A stretch of DNA of 64,000 bases from Monosiga brevicollis MX1 (Eukaryota > Opisthokonta > Choanoflagellata > Craspedida > Salpingoecidae): the NCBI RefSeq assembly GCF_000002865.3, contig NW_001865060.1:589290-653289 (forward strand), written 5' to 3'. Shown here piece by piece: positions 1 through 10,568 of the stretch. Position 1 is the stretch's first letter. Each line of letters begins with the position of its first letter. A model generated the notes under the pieces. That model was not told the origin of the DNA. It did not search any database and was given only the letters and a program-made list of their open reading frames with translations. A program made the position numbers and the translations under genes.

Positions 1-127
1 GTGCGTTTCACCCACCCCCTCCTCGGCCGGTGGGTGGCGGATCTTGTGAATGCTCCTTTCTTCTGCTTATGTTTGAGTCTCTGATCCTGGTGGCATGTCG
101 ATGACAGGCATTCGGACGACCAGGAGC

Positions 128-1541
128 ATGGCCGACTTGCAGGGCAAAGCCGTTTTGACCATTGTTCGTGTCCTCGGGCTCAATCCTTTTCCAATGGCTT
201 GAATCCTTTCTTTCAATCTTGCTCTTGCTCGTGCTCATGCTCGTGCTCGTGCTCATGCTCATGCTCGTGCTCGTGTTCACATGCGCTTCTCAATTCTCAG
301 GCTGTGCCCGAGGCCAAAGCCGACCAGATCGAGGCCGAAATTTTGCGCTTGCGTGCCGCAACTACCGAGGCTGGCAGCGTGCAGCTCGAGCAGTTTGATC
401 GCCTGGAGCAGGTGTTCTTGGCCCCGAGCAGCTATGATGTCATCTTTTCGGGCCACATTGCTCTCCCCGCCAAAAGCCATGCCGACAGCGCCCTCGCCAA
501 GCTGGCCGCGGCTCTCAAGCCCGGAGGCCGCCTCGCCCTGCGGGAAAGCCTCAACAGTAAGGACGTCCCCGTTTTGATTCGATTGTCGCTGCAACCCCGC
601 TCGTCTATCTTTGTGCTCACGCGCCTGCTGTGCATCTTTGCTCGCGTGTTGCAGGTCGAAACGAGACAGCCCTGCGCTCGGCTTTGACCATGGGTGGGTT
701 TGTTAATGTGCAAGTCTCCACCTCGGAACACGCACTCGAAGCACATGCCGACAAGCCAGTCTACGAAGTTGGCGCAGCTGCACCACTCAAGCTTAGCTTT
801 GCCAAGAAGAAGCAGTCTGGCGCCGCAGCCCCCGCCGCACAGGTGGCTGAAGTTTGGACCATTGCCACCGATGATTTTGACGACGACGTAGGTTTGGCCT
901 CAGCTATTCTGCTCGTCCAAGGCCTGTTTTTTTGAGTCTCATGAGACTCTCACTTGCTCCTGGCGTAACAGGATTTGCTCGAGAATGACGGCGATGAATT
1001 GCTTGACGCCGAGGACCTGGCCTTGGCCACAACTGCCCCCGAAGGTTTGGCCTGCTTTCGCTTCCTCATTTGCAGCATGTCATGAACTGCCCGGCACGCA
1101 CGCTCATTATCTCAATGGACGCTGACCTTTTTTTTTTCCCTTCCCAGGTGACGATTGTGAAGTCGGGGCTGGGGGCAAGCGTCGCGCTTGCAAAAACTGT
1201 ACCTGCGGCCGGGCCGATGCCGAGGCCGAACAAGCCGCCAAGCCCACCCTCACAGGACCTTTGCCCGCCTCGAGCTGTGGTAACGTACGTTTCACCAGGG
1301 CAGGACTCTAGCATCCCTCACCCGTGTCGCGCGGCGACACAATAGCCTTCTTCTCCATCGCCCGCGTGCTGTCCATCACTCGACCCTCATGGCTGCACAT
1401 TGCTTTGCTCGACTGAAATTGGGGTAGTGCTATCTGGGAGACGCCTTCCGATGCGCTTCCTGTCCTTACCTGGGCATGCCGGCGTTCAAGCCAGGCGAGA
1501 AGGTCACGCTGAGTGATCGCCAGCTCAAGGCCGACGCTTAA
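128..1541 (+). CDS. CIAPIN1: anamorsin / CIAPIN1 (cytosolic Fe-S assembly, Dre2 family)
   Basis: Electron-transfer protein of cytosolic iron-sulphur cluster assembly; the family works with a diflavin reductase and also reaches the mitochondrial intermembrane space. Six exons (128-163, 301-556, 655-887, 972-1044, 1148-1284, 1428-1541) join in phase to about 282 residues, the usual length. The N-terminal half is a methyltransferase-like fold without the SAM site. The C-terminal half holds both cluster motifs: a CX8CX2CXC motif split over exons 4-5 (ending KNCTCGRAD) and the twin CX2C motif [15 protein letters not shown], followed by the family ending [13 protein letters not shown]. The first exon (start ATG at 128, about 12 codons) is the weakest part: its donor could be at 164 or 170, and the first intron carries a CTCGTG repeat. 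Tail-to-tail with the next gene. Confidence 0.93.
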
Positions 1542-1908
1542 ACTCCTTTAGAACTTGGTTTTATTAGTGTGCCTTTGACGCAGGTTCTGTTTTGTCTTTG
1601 TGCTGATCGCCACCCTTGCAGTGGGCACTGCTGTTTGGCTTTTTGTCTTTTTTTTTCTTCTCGCCCTTTCGCTGGGCTCACCTCTCCCCTCCCATCCCAG
1701 CTCTCTTCGAATCAACATGCATGCCATGCAAACTTTTATCGTCATTGCGTACAAGCGATAGGAAGCAAGCTTGTCTTGTACCCTGCAATCAGGCCCGGGT
1801 CTTTTCATGTCGAAACGTCAATTCTGCTGTCACACTAGACAGGCTTCCAGGCTCTGCCTTAAAAGTCCCGCGGGATTTGAATAGCCTTGTCATGTTATGA
1901 TCCTGCTC
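1542..1908. other. convergent intergenic region
   Basis: Lies between the 3' ends of anamorsin (+) and the MBL-fold hydrolase (-). It must contain both 3' untranslated regions. It has T-rich stretches but no further exon, repeat or RNA gene that I can support. Confidence 0.5.
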
Positions 1909-4154
1909 TCACAGGGCCAGATCGTCCAGATGCAAGCCGTCATACCCCATGGCTACGTTCAGGCCTTCGGCTTCAGCCAGTTTGGCCAGCTGAGCGTTGT
2001 GCTTGTGATAATTAAACTGTCGCAACCGCGTCGCGTTTGGAGTGAGGACCGACAAAGTGCAGCACATGTCCCCGTCAGACCAGTCTTGCTGGCCCATGCG
2101 CGCGAAAAAACACGAGCGCGTACCTCGTGTGACATGCCTACTAGATAAGTTTGCTTGGGCCGAAGCTCACGAATCAGCTCGAGCGACTGCGGGAGGCTAA
2201 AGTGGGTCGTGTGCTTGCGCTGCCACATGTCGGGGGTGATGGACAGACAAACAGAGAGAGAACAATCATCAGGCTGCGCATTTGCATGCCCCTAGCCCCA
2301 AAGTCCTGGCTAGAAGTGGGTCGGTTCCGCTGTCGGTTGGCAGCGCGTGAAGAAGCAGGCAGGGTACCTCAACAAAAAGAGAGTCGAGAATCAGAACATC
2401 AATCTGCTTCTCTGCTTGTAAAATTTCCTGATCGAACACCACGTCACCACCGGGAACCGGTGAGAACAGAGCCAGACACCCTGGCATGCCCGCAGGACAT
2501 GAATAATGTCCACCTACCATTGTGCGCGCCGGCAGGCCATTGGTGTCGCTGAGGTAGGCTACTCGGGTGCCGTGGGCCCCAAAGAGGAAGCCAAGAGCCA
2601 GGTAAGTTCCTCCATGGTGAAGACGAAGAGGTTTCACTTCGAGGCCATGGACGTTGAAAGCTGCATCTTCTGTCTTTGATTCCTCGTCCAAATCGGCTAC
2701 AACGTTCCACTTGAGCTGGGAGATGTGGCTAAAAGGTACCAAAAAAACCAAAGGCACCCGTGCCCGCAATGCGAGTGAGTGAGTGAGTGAGTGTGTGCGT
2801 GTGTTAGATAGAGTTCCTGAGAGCAGGCTCTTGAGTCACAGGCTTCTCTGTTTCTGTTCCCAGCAAGACAACATGGCCTCACCGCTTGGGTTCCTTGGTT
2901 CCAGCCTTCACAGGGCCGGGGTCTGCTTGTGTCGAGGCCTCGCCTGTTTGGGAGGGAGCATCGACAACCTCAGAGGGTGATGCTGCTCCAGCCGTCGCTG
3001 CAGCCTCCACATCTTCATTGGATTTGTCGCCCGTTGTGATGCGTGGCGAGGACTCGCCAGTCACCAGGTATGGAAAGGCTTCTGCCAAAGGCGCACATGG
3101 GTCAGGACGCGTGTCAGCTCTCCGTCTAGCATTCGAAAAAAACAAACAAGCAAGCAGACACAGAAAAAAGGCTCGTTCTTGTATTGGGTAGTGCGAGCCA
3201 CTTGGCTCACGGTCAGGCGGAGACGGGAAAGCTACTCTGAACCTACGGCCAAGGCGGTTGAAGGTCTGATCTGAACAAAACACTTGCATGGGCTCTTCCA
3301 CCTGCCACGTTGACTCTTGCGTCTCTTCATTTTTCACCACAACGTATCGTTGCAAGTCTCGCAGGTCGTCCAGGCCTGTTGCATGGATCGATTGTTTCCC
3401 CATGTAGCCATGATGGTGAGTGTTATTGCTCTGCCATGGATGGAATGGCTGGCGGACGCGCGTACCAAGCACGGCGTCGGCATGATCGTGGGTTAGGAGA
3501 ATAGCATCAAGGCCCTTGACCTCAAACTAAAAAAGCAAGCACACAAAGGTCCACGGTGATGCGCCGTGCTCAAGGTCAGACAAGGCTTCAATCAGAGCCT
3601 TTGCAAATTTTTTTTTCCTTTCCCGCTCTCTCGCCCGTGTCTTGGCGGTGCAGACCTTGGGGAAAAAGCGCTCCACCTGACTGCGAAACGTCTTGCCACA
3701 GTCAAAGAGAATGTTGGTATACTCATCTGCTTCCGCAGCTGCAAACACGCGCAAATCACGCGTAAGCGAGAGGAGACAACAGGCCTTGCGCTTGGCGGGG
3801 CTGGCCCGTGCCACCTACCTTTGTACTGCAAGAGCATGGATGGATTGGTCCGTTTGTTGCGTGAGATGGGATTGGTGTGAGCCTCCTTGCAGACGGCACA
3901 CGGCGATCGTTCACCCCGTAGTCCCAAGAGGCAGCCTGTTCACACAGCCATCAGCCCGGTTACGTCAGTCCCGGCAAGTGAACCACTCCATCGTGATCGT
4001 GAGAAAGATGATCCTGCTGCACCAGCTGCCTGTCCCGCCACTCGACAGCGGACGTACCGATATTGGGCACGCAGGTTGACGGGCCAGTGCCCAGCAATAC
4101 CAAGCGACTCCGCGCTGCCTTGGCACTCATATTCATAGCGTCTCCCCGGCCCAA
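1909..4154 (-). CDS. metallo-beta-lactamase-fold hydrolase (PhnP / fungal C777.06c-like)
   Basis: Ten exons, all phase-consistent: 4154-4058, 3935-3819, 3738-3656, 3526-3466, 3375-3247, 3081-2883, 2728-2518, 2427-2368, 2219-2124, 2016-1909; 386 residues if translation starts at 4154. Visible motifs in order: LLGTGPSTCVP (the family's GTG-S-VP start), a CAVC zinc-knuckle-like pair, NILFDCGKTF, the metal-binding LLTHDHADA, HHGG, LSDTNG, LDSLF and a C-terminal THFSLPQSL..GMSHE. This is the PhnP-like branch of MBL proteins, probably a phosphodiesterase-type hydrolase; the substrate is unknown. A Ser/Ala/Glu-rich insertion of about 55 residues follows FPYLVT. In-frame ATGs at 4136 and 4130 are alternative starts. 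Confidence 0.85.
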
Positions 4155-4218
4155 AGCCCAAATGCTCCGCCTCTCCCGCCTCTAATCCACTGGAGTGTCG
4201 ATGTGCCGGAGCTCTGGC

Positions 4219-4256
<38 letters not shown>

Positions 4257-4729
4257 AGAGAGAGAAAGAGAGAGAGAGAAAGCGAGAGAGAGAAAGCGAG
4301 AGAAAGAAAGAGAGAGAGAGAGAGAGATTTAGAGAGATAGAGAGAGAGATTTAGAGAGATTTGGAGATTTAGAGAGATTTAGAGAGAGAGATTTAGAGAG
4401 AGAGAGAGAGATTTAGAGAGCACAGCACACACGCACGCATACTTTCGCCTTTTGGCTGTGTGTTGGATGTTAGTCGTTCGTTAGAGAGAGAGAAAAGACT
4501 TTGTATCACATTGACATGTGTATGGCGGTGCTGATCAAGGGCTTACGGGTGGGTCTGGTTGGGCAATTGGAGTCGATTGACTAAACTAATCCTATTCTTG
4601 GTTGTGGCTGTTCAGTTGAGCAGAGCCTGTGCCTGCTCACATGGGATACACACTTTCAGCCGCTTAGTGACCGAGGGACAAGGCCTCAGCAAGCGCCTGT
4701 TGGGATTGCCACCCAAATTCGCGTCGAAT
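4155..4729. other. intergenic region with GA microsatellite
   Basis: Separates the start of the hydrolase (-) from the 3' end of the ASPH-like gene (-). Its first half is a purine tract (listed separately). The rest includes a 66-codon plus-strand ORF with a hydrophobic start, which I do not consider supported. Confidence 0.5.
4223..4420. repeat. imperfect (GA)n / ATTTAGAGAG tract
   Basis: About 200 bp of GA repeats. The second half is interrupted every 8-20 bases by ATTTAGAGA units, so a simple microsatellite grades into a short tandem repeat. It is just upstream of the hydrolase start, in the probable promoter. Confidence 0.9.
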
Positions 4730-7303
4730 CTAGGTCACGATGGGCGCATGGTCGTTTAGGGGGGCGGTAGTTGATGTCAAACGATCAAAGCATTTGAAAA
4801 GACAAGCCGTGCGAACCTCTTCAAACTGTAGCTCCTCCAGGTCCGGGTGCCACACATCAAAGATCAGAATCACACGAGGCTGACTGGCATTGTTCCAGAC
4901 CTGACAACCACGGGCAGGTGGCGTGAGCTGGCAATACTGCCCGCATTGTGCTTGCGAGGAACAGCACGTGCGGCAGGCGCGCACACACACACACCTCATG
5001 TTCAAAGCTATCGTCAAAGAGCAAAAGCTCGCCGTTGGCCCATGCACGAGACTCGTTGGCAACGCGCAAGGCACTGCCTTCTGGGGGCACGTCCAATCCC
5101 AGGTGATACCGCAGTCGATGATTGGTTGGACCACAGTGTGGTCGGATATGTGTGCCAGCTGCCGTGCGTAGAGGTGAGGATCAAATATGTATCTGCGAGA
5201 ACAAGGGGTCATCTACGGGCGGACGAAACGACAAATGCACACGATGGAGACATACGGGCCAGAAAGGAGATTTCACAAGAACCCTTGGGCATGTCGCGGC
5301 TGTATTGATAGAGGAGGCGAAAAAGTGTGGCTCCGCTTTGGCTTAAGCGACTGAGCACTTGGTGGTTGATGTGACCATTGCGCATCATAACCAGCTGATC
5401 CCACTGGCCGGTCACGGCCAAGCCCTCACCGTCACGTACGGTCAGATGGGCATCGATGGGCTGCAGTGCCTTGACGTCTTGCACCAAGGCAGGCGCCAGG
5501 GCACGCAACTCACGTGCAAGTCGCTCATGCGCGGCGGGCGGCTCGTGCCACGCTTGTGTCAACACGGGCTGCGAGTACAGGAAGGCTGGTCGCTGTTGTG
5601 GGTGTTGGAACAAGCCCATTGTGAGGGCTTGTGAGAGAATTCTGTCCCGCTGCAGTTTTTGCTCGGGCTCTGATCCGGCATTGAGAAGCTCCAGTAAGCT
5701 GGCTGCCGCAACACGCCGCATCTTGCTCGAGGCCTCGCCTTCAAACACGCTGTAGAGACCAATTCGAGCATGCCTATGAGCTTGGCAAGACACGGGACCT
5801 TGGTATGCCCGGGCCCGGAACGTGTAGCTCGCACCGCTGAAAGAAGGTCATGGCCTCTGACGTATGATTTTGCTCCGCTGCCCAGAGTCCGAGGGGCAGG
5901 AGCTCCTCCACCTTTGCGACGGTCAAAACTTGCTCCCATGCCGCCGATGCGTTGGGAGCCCTCAGGCTCTACGTCGTCAAGGCACAAAGCATGATGCGGT
6001 TCGGGAGCCCGCTTGTTTCTTTTTTTCATTTGCTTCTGAACAGGTTTCTCACATACTGCATACCTTGAGTGCGACATAAGCTGCATAATGGTATCGACCC
6101 GCGTCTGGCTGGAGCGTGATGGCCATGGTATGTGCTTCAAAGCTACGCTTGTGTTCGCCCATCTGCTGGTAGACGTTGCCTAGTGCAAAGGCTACCGCGT
6201 CGGCCGTGGGCCGAAGCGAAAGGGCCTTTTCAGAGGAGAGATGGTCAGTCGAGGCGCAGGCAAGCCAGGCTGTGGCGCTTTGCAGGCAGCACATGTGCGC
6301 GTATGTGTGTATGCGCACTCAATAGTCCTACCGCACCTGCTCATACATGGCGGCGGCAAACTGAAGCTCATTGGTGGAGGCATAGGCCAGGGCCATGTTA
6401 TTTAACACATCAAAGGCCATGCTTTGCTTGCGCGCCTAGCATCGCCACATTCAGAGGGCAGCCAAGGTCAGCAGATCGGACTGCACAATGGGAGGCAGAC
6501 TGGGTGAGGGACAACAAACTTTGGGTACAAGTGGCCAAGACCCAAGAAGCTTCAGGGTTTTGCTGTACGCTTGCAGGGCTTGCTCCAAGAAGCCGAGAGA
6601 CTGGCACATCTGAGCAGTCATAGTATCCAATCGGTTAAGGTTTGTGTTGGACCCACAAAAGCGGTCGTCCCGGATTAAACGTGTGTCTGCAAGGCGAGTC
6701 AAAACATTGATACGGACGTGCGCCAGGTTGTAAAAAGCAGGTGGAGTGCGAGGATGCTCTTGGGCGCAGCGACGGGCCGCAAGTAAGGCAGGCGTAAAGC
6801 TGCCTTGTTGTTCCAGTTCTGTGACTGTCTAATGAGTATCGAAGCCAGTCACGCGCATGAAGCCTGGCATTCCCGCCGGTCACGGAGTACATTGTTGCTC
6901 GACCACAACAGGTTCAAACCTGAGTGCAAGTAAGGTAGCTTCGCATCTCGGCATCCCAGTCCAGAGCCTGAGCACCACCAGGAGCAGTCTTTGCTTGCGA
7001 GGCTGCGGCTGATTCACCAAGACCCAGAAGCTCGGGTGTAAAGATAACAGCCACGAGCACAGCACTGGCGCCGATCAGTGCAGCCCACATGAGGGGCTGA
7101 CTCCTGATCCAGCAGGTGGAATGCCACTTTGCGTGAGTCTTCCCAAAGCGCTCCAACACTTGGCCCGCCTACAAACCCACCGCGATCTCACTCCCAATCA
7201 GCACTCACACTTTGCTCCTCGCACCACGACGCCGTGGACGACGCGGGCCGTTGCCCGATCCGTGTCGGTCGCCACCACTGGCGCTCGCATCCTTTGCTGC
7301 CAT
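4730..7303 (-). CDS. ASPH: aspartyl/asparaginyl beta-hydroxylase-like type II membrane protein with TPRs
   Basis: Iron- and 2-oxoglutarate-dependent hydroxylase of the ASPH family, which modifies Asp/Asn in EGF-like domains in the ER lumen. Ten exons (7303-7209, 7103-6920, 6828-6718, 6609-6529, 6435-6337, 6225-6064, 5968-5799, 5749-5256, 5158-4995, 4900-4730) give 576 residues. A basic N-terminus (PRRPRRRGAR) precedes one membrane segment (WAALIGASAVLVAVIF), then TPR-like helices, then the catalytic domain with PGTHIRPHCGPTN, RLRYHLGLDVP, FDDSFEHE and the closing LIFDVWHPDL. The layout matches animal ASPH: cytosolic tail, TM, TPR, hydroxylase. The donors ending exons 3 and 4 have close in-frame alternatives (6706 and 6520). 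No EGF-domain substrate is encoded nearby. Confidence 0.9.
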
Positions 7304-7491
7304 CTTGTCAGAAAAAAGAGAAAATTTAACCAAAGTCTTTTATGGATTTCATGCAGACATAGAAAACGTTTTGAGGTGGGGGATACGAATGACTGACTCG
7401 ATTCATCATCGTTATCATCATAATCAATTGCTATGCAGGGGAGAATGCTTGAAACAAGGGTGGGTGGTGTGTGGTGAGGTGGCATCCAAGG

Positions 7492-9607
7492 CTATCGACG
7501 GCGGGTACCGCCAAAACCTATGCGAAATCAGGCTTGTAAGAATGGCATCGAAAGACTGATCGAATCATCGCATCGCATGTTTGGGAGCTCGACTGCGCGG
7601 CTGGTATACCAGGTCACTCACCAGAGGCCGCCCGAGGCATGGCACCGGCACCACCGCCACCACTGCCAAAGCCGCCGCCGCCAAAGCCACCACCGAACCG
7701 GGGGCCTACAATGAAGAAGCGTGTTTTTTCGGCTGTGAGGGCTCGAGGCGGGAGCACGTGCGAAATGGCATAGGGTCCACTGGCACGCCGAGAACACGAT
7801 TGTCCCCCTTTTGCTTTCCAAACAAGGATGGCGATGCTACTCTTACGTTGGAAGCCAGGATTGTAACCTTGATTCATGCCGTAGCCGTAACCTAGTCGTT
7901 GGTTTGTGAGCGACAAAACAGTGTGGCTAGCCCGTTGGCTGCTATGCACTCTACAACGCGAATGCTAGGCAACCGACCTTGGTTGTAGCCATATCCATAG
8001 CGGGGGCGACCAGCACGACCAAAGAGCGTGCCCAAGAGGCCGCCCACGCCCAAACCAGTCCAGAAACCTAATGCCATATCAATTCGGATGATCGATCAAG
8101 AGTGAGCTTGAATGTACGTTGTGATCACAAGTCAGCATTTGCTGTGCTGCAAGGCGTCCCGCCCGTTTCCTCTTTATTTTGCCCCAGGCACGACAAGACG
8201 TACCACCACCGCCGGTGCCGGTCCCGGGGGGAGCTGAGGGGGAAGGGTTGCAGCCAGGGCCGCCGGGAGGATAACCGGGTGGCGGAGCACCGGGACCACC
8301 AGGGCCACCACCAGGGCGGAAGGTGCTGTCATTGCCATAGCCTGTGGGCGTTCGAGAGCCTGCACAGGCGCGAAGCGCAAAGAACACCAAAGCTCCCATA
8401 ACAATCATGGAGAGCAAGCTGCCCAGGCCGCCGCTAGAAGCAAGGGAGAAGATGCAGGGGTGCGCACCAAAGTAAGATTTGACGCACATCAAGGACCAAA
8501 CATAGTGGATTCTATGGGTGCCCGGGGCATCAAGTACGCTTTTGCCCAAGGGTTCACGACTGACCCGCTCTCATGGCGAGCTTCGTAGGAGCGGGAATAG
8601 CGGCGGTCATAGCCATCACTAGAACGAGGCAGAGCACATGACAAGATCGTCAGAGCCCTTGTGGTCGTTTTGGGCCATTGGTTAAGACGATGGATGATAT
8701 GGTGCACGACCAACCTCTGGCCAGCACCAGTCGACTCCAGAGAATACTCGAGGCCGCAAGAGCCAGCCAGAATGTAAGGATCATCGGCATAGCTGTAGCC
8801 TATGATGGATGGTGGTGCAAATCAAGCTAGGTAAGCTCTTCTTGACTTTGGAGCTGTCATTCGCTGTCATTCGCTGTCATTCGTGCCAGTCTAATGTTTG
8901 TAACAGAAGATGGTTGGTGCAAAAAAAAGTGCCAACGTACCTTCGCAGACCACTTCGACTGAGCCGAAGCGCACACGCGCAGGCAAATCAGCCTTGCACT
9001 CCCACTGTGCATGAAGGGGCCCCATCCTGAATGAGCCTTGACGCGGGTGCGCGCACAAATGCAAGGCAAGGGGCGAACCTGAATGTCGTAGCCATCAGAG
9101 CCTTGATTGATGCATTGAACCCGCTCAGGGGCATCGCGGCATCCAGCACTGCCCCCCACACACTTGAGCTGGGGGACTGCACCAGCAAAATCCGAGATGC
9201 AAGGTGAATAGAGGCAAAAGGGCACAGCGAAAACAAATATGAGCTCATCTGACTTTCTGTCACTGTCACCATTCCCCGTTCTTTTGCGCGCGCTCTCTTC
9301 CTCTGCTTCGTTGTGTGGACGTTTTGCCTCGCTTTTCTGTGCTGGTTTGGTCGACTCACCAGGGCTAGAGCGACGGCCGGTGGTCATGGCCCCCGCTTTC
9401 AAGGTGAGCACCTAGAAAAAGGAGCGGGGTCGGTATTTTTTCCAAATGAGTCACAAGGAGCAAAAAGCTGGGCTCGATCAAAAATGCTTGGGCCCGCACC
9501 TTGACTTGATCCAGCAAAACGCGGTCCTTTCCACCACTGGAGAACCCCGCCACAACGGCGACGGCAACCCCCACCAGCAGGAGCAGCGGCAGAGCTCGCG
9601 GCGTCAT
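7492..9607 (-). CDS. SARAF: store-operated calcium entry-associated regulatory factor (SARAF/TMEM66)
   Basis: ER membrane protein that in animals inactivates STIM/Orai calcium entry. Eleven exons (9607-9500, 9411-9360, 9176-9079, 9004-8941, 8799-8715, 8618-8565, 8433-8204, 8067-7978, 7891-7847, 7705-7622, 7517-7492) give 311 residues. Order: signal peptide (LPLLLLVGVAVAVVAG); the lumenal domain with VPQLKCVGGSAGC, GSDGYDIQWECKADLP, VVCEGY and LAGSCGLEYSLE; one TM helix (LLSMIVMGALVFFALRA); then a Gly/Pro/Tyr-rich cytosolic tail with GFWTGLGVGGLLGTLFG and a terminal GGTRRR. These follow vertebrate SARAF closely, including the tail end, which sits on a 26-nt last exon. A GA tract flanks its 5' side. 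Confidence 0.93.
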
Positions 9608-9710
9608 GTTGAGCGTTTCCGCCACCAATGCCACTGACGCGAGGACGCGAAAGCGAGAGAGAGATAGAGAAACAGAGAGAGAGAGAAAATGAGAGAAAAA
9701 GAGAGAAAAC

Positions 9711-9741
<31 letters not shown>

Positions 9742-10568
9742 ACCACGTCAGACAATTCATTGCCTTTCCATGACGTAATACGAGACACACTTCCTTTGCG
9801 AGCACAGAGGGGCGGTGTCGTTGCAAGAGCAATGTCAGCATTATTGTCAGATGATTTGGCGGGGTTGGTTCTATATGACAACACTGATTCTTGACCCCCG
9901 ATCTTACAAAACCGGAGGGCAAAAGACAAAGGAGATCAAAATTCAAGCAACGCGTCTTCTCTCTGCGTTCAACTCGCTCACCAGCCTATTCTCTGCATTA
10001 CCGTTGATTTCACAAGGGCCTTCATTCACAGGATCACCATCTTCTCTACCCATTCTCATCAAGTCAACCCAACCTCTGCTCTGAGTGACTGTTACTCCTG
10101 CTGCTGCTGCTGGCTGCTGCTACAGCTGTTGTTGTTGTTGTTGTTGTTGTTGTGTTGTCGGCTGGATCGGGCCCAAGGGCGTGTCTCAGTCGCTCGCGCC
10201 TCTCTCTCTCTCGCTCGCACGCTCTTTCTGTCCGTCTCTGGCTGGGCCGTTGGGGGCTCGTGAAGCTGGTGCCTTGCAGACTGGGTTGAGATTGAGGGCA
10301 GGTTGCCAAAAGCTGTGGACTGGACCGCATCACTGCTGAATGCAGCAGCGACTGTGTCGCGCCCCCTTTTCGGTTTGCTGAATTCGCGAGCACATGTTGG
10401 CGGGGTGAGGCGAGGGGGATGATGGCAGTCTGGTTTCTCCGTCCAGTGGACATTATCCATGCACACCAGTAGCCTGCTGCCTCCTTCTTGCTTTGCCAGT
10501 TCCTCTCTTTCTTTTGGCCCTGTGGCACCTGATCCGCCCTGCCAATCTCGAAAGCGTGACCCAGCGCC
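9608..10568. other. divergent intergenic region, SARAF/AKAP10
   Basis: Shared 5' region of SARAF (-) and the AKAP10-like gene (+). It contains a GA-rich tract at about 9653-9740, a run of CTGCTG units near 10100 and a GTT repeat at about 10129-10152. Overlapping ORFs here are low-complexity translations of these repeats. Confidence 0.55.
9653..9740. repeat. GA-rich microsatellite
   Basis: Interrupted GAGAGA/AAAGAGAG tract, perfect near 9715-9740, immediately upstream of the SARAF start. Confidence 0.85.

Noticed and set aside
8-280. Minus-strand ORF with Met-Ser-Thr repeats
   Set aside because: Antisense to the CTCGTG/CTCATG repeat in the first anamorsin intron.
4559-4759. 66-codon plus-strand ORF with a signal-peptide-like start
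   Set aside because: It overlaps the 3' end of the ASPH-like gene, has no splice or family support, and its length is expected by chance.
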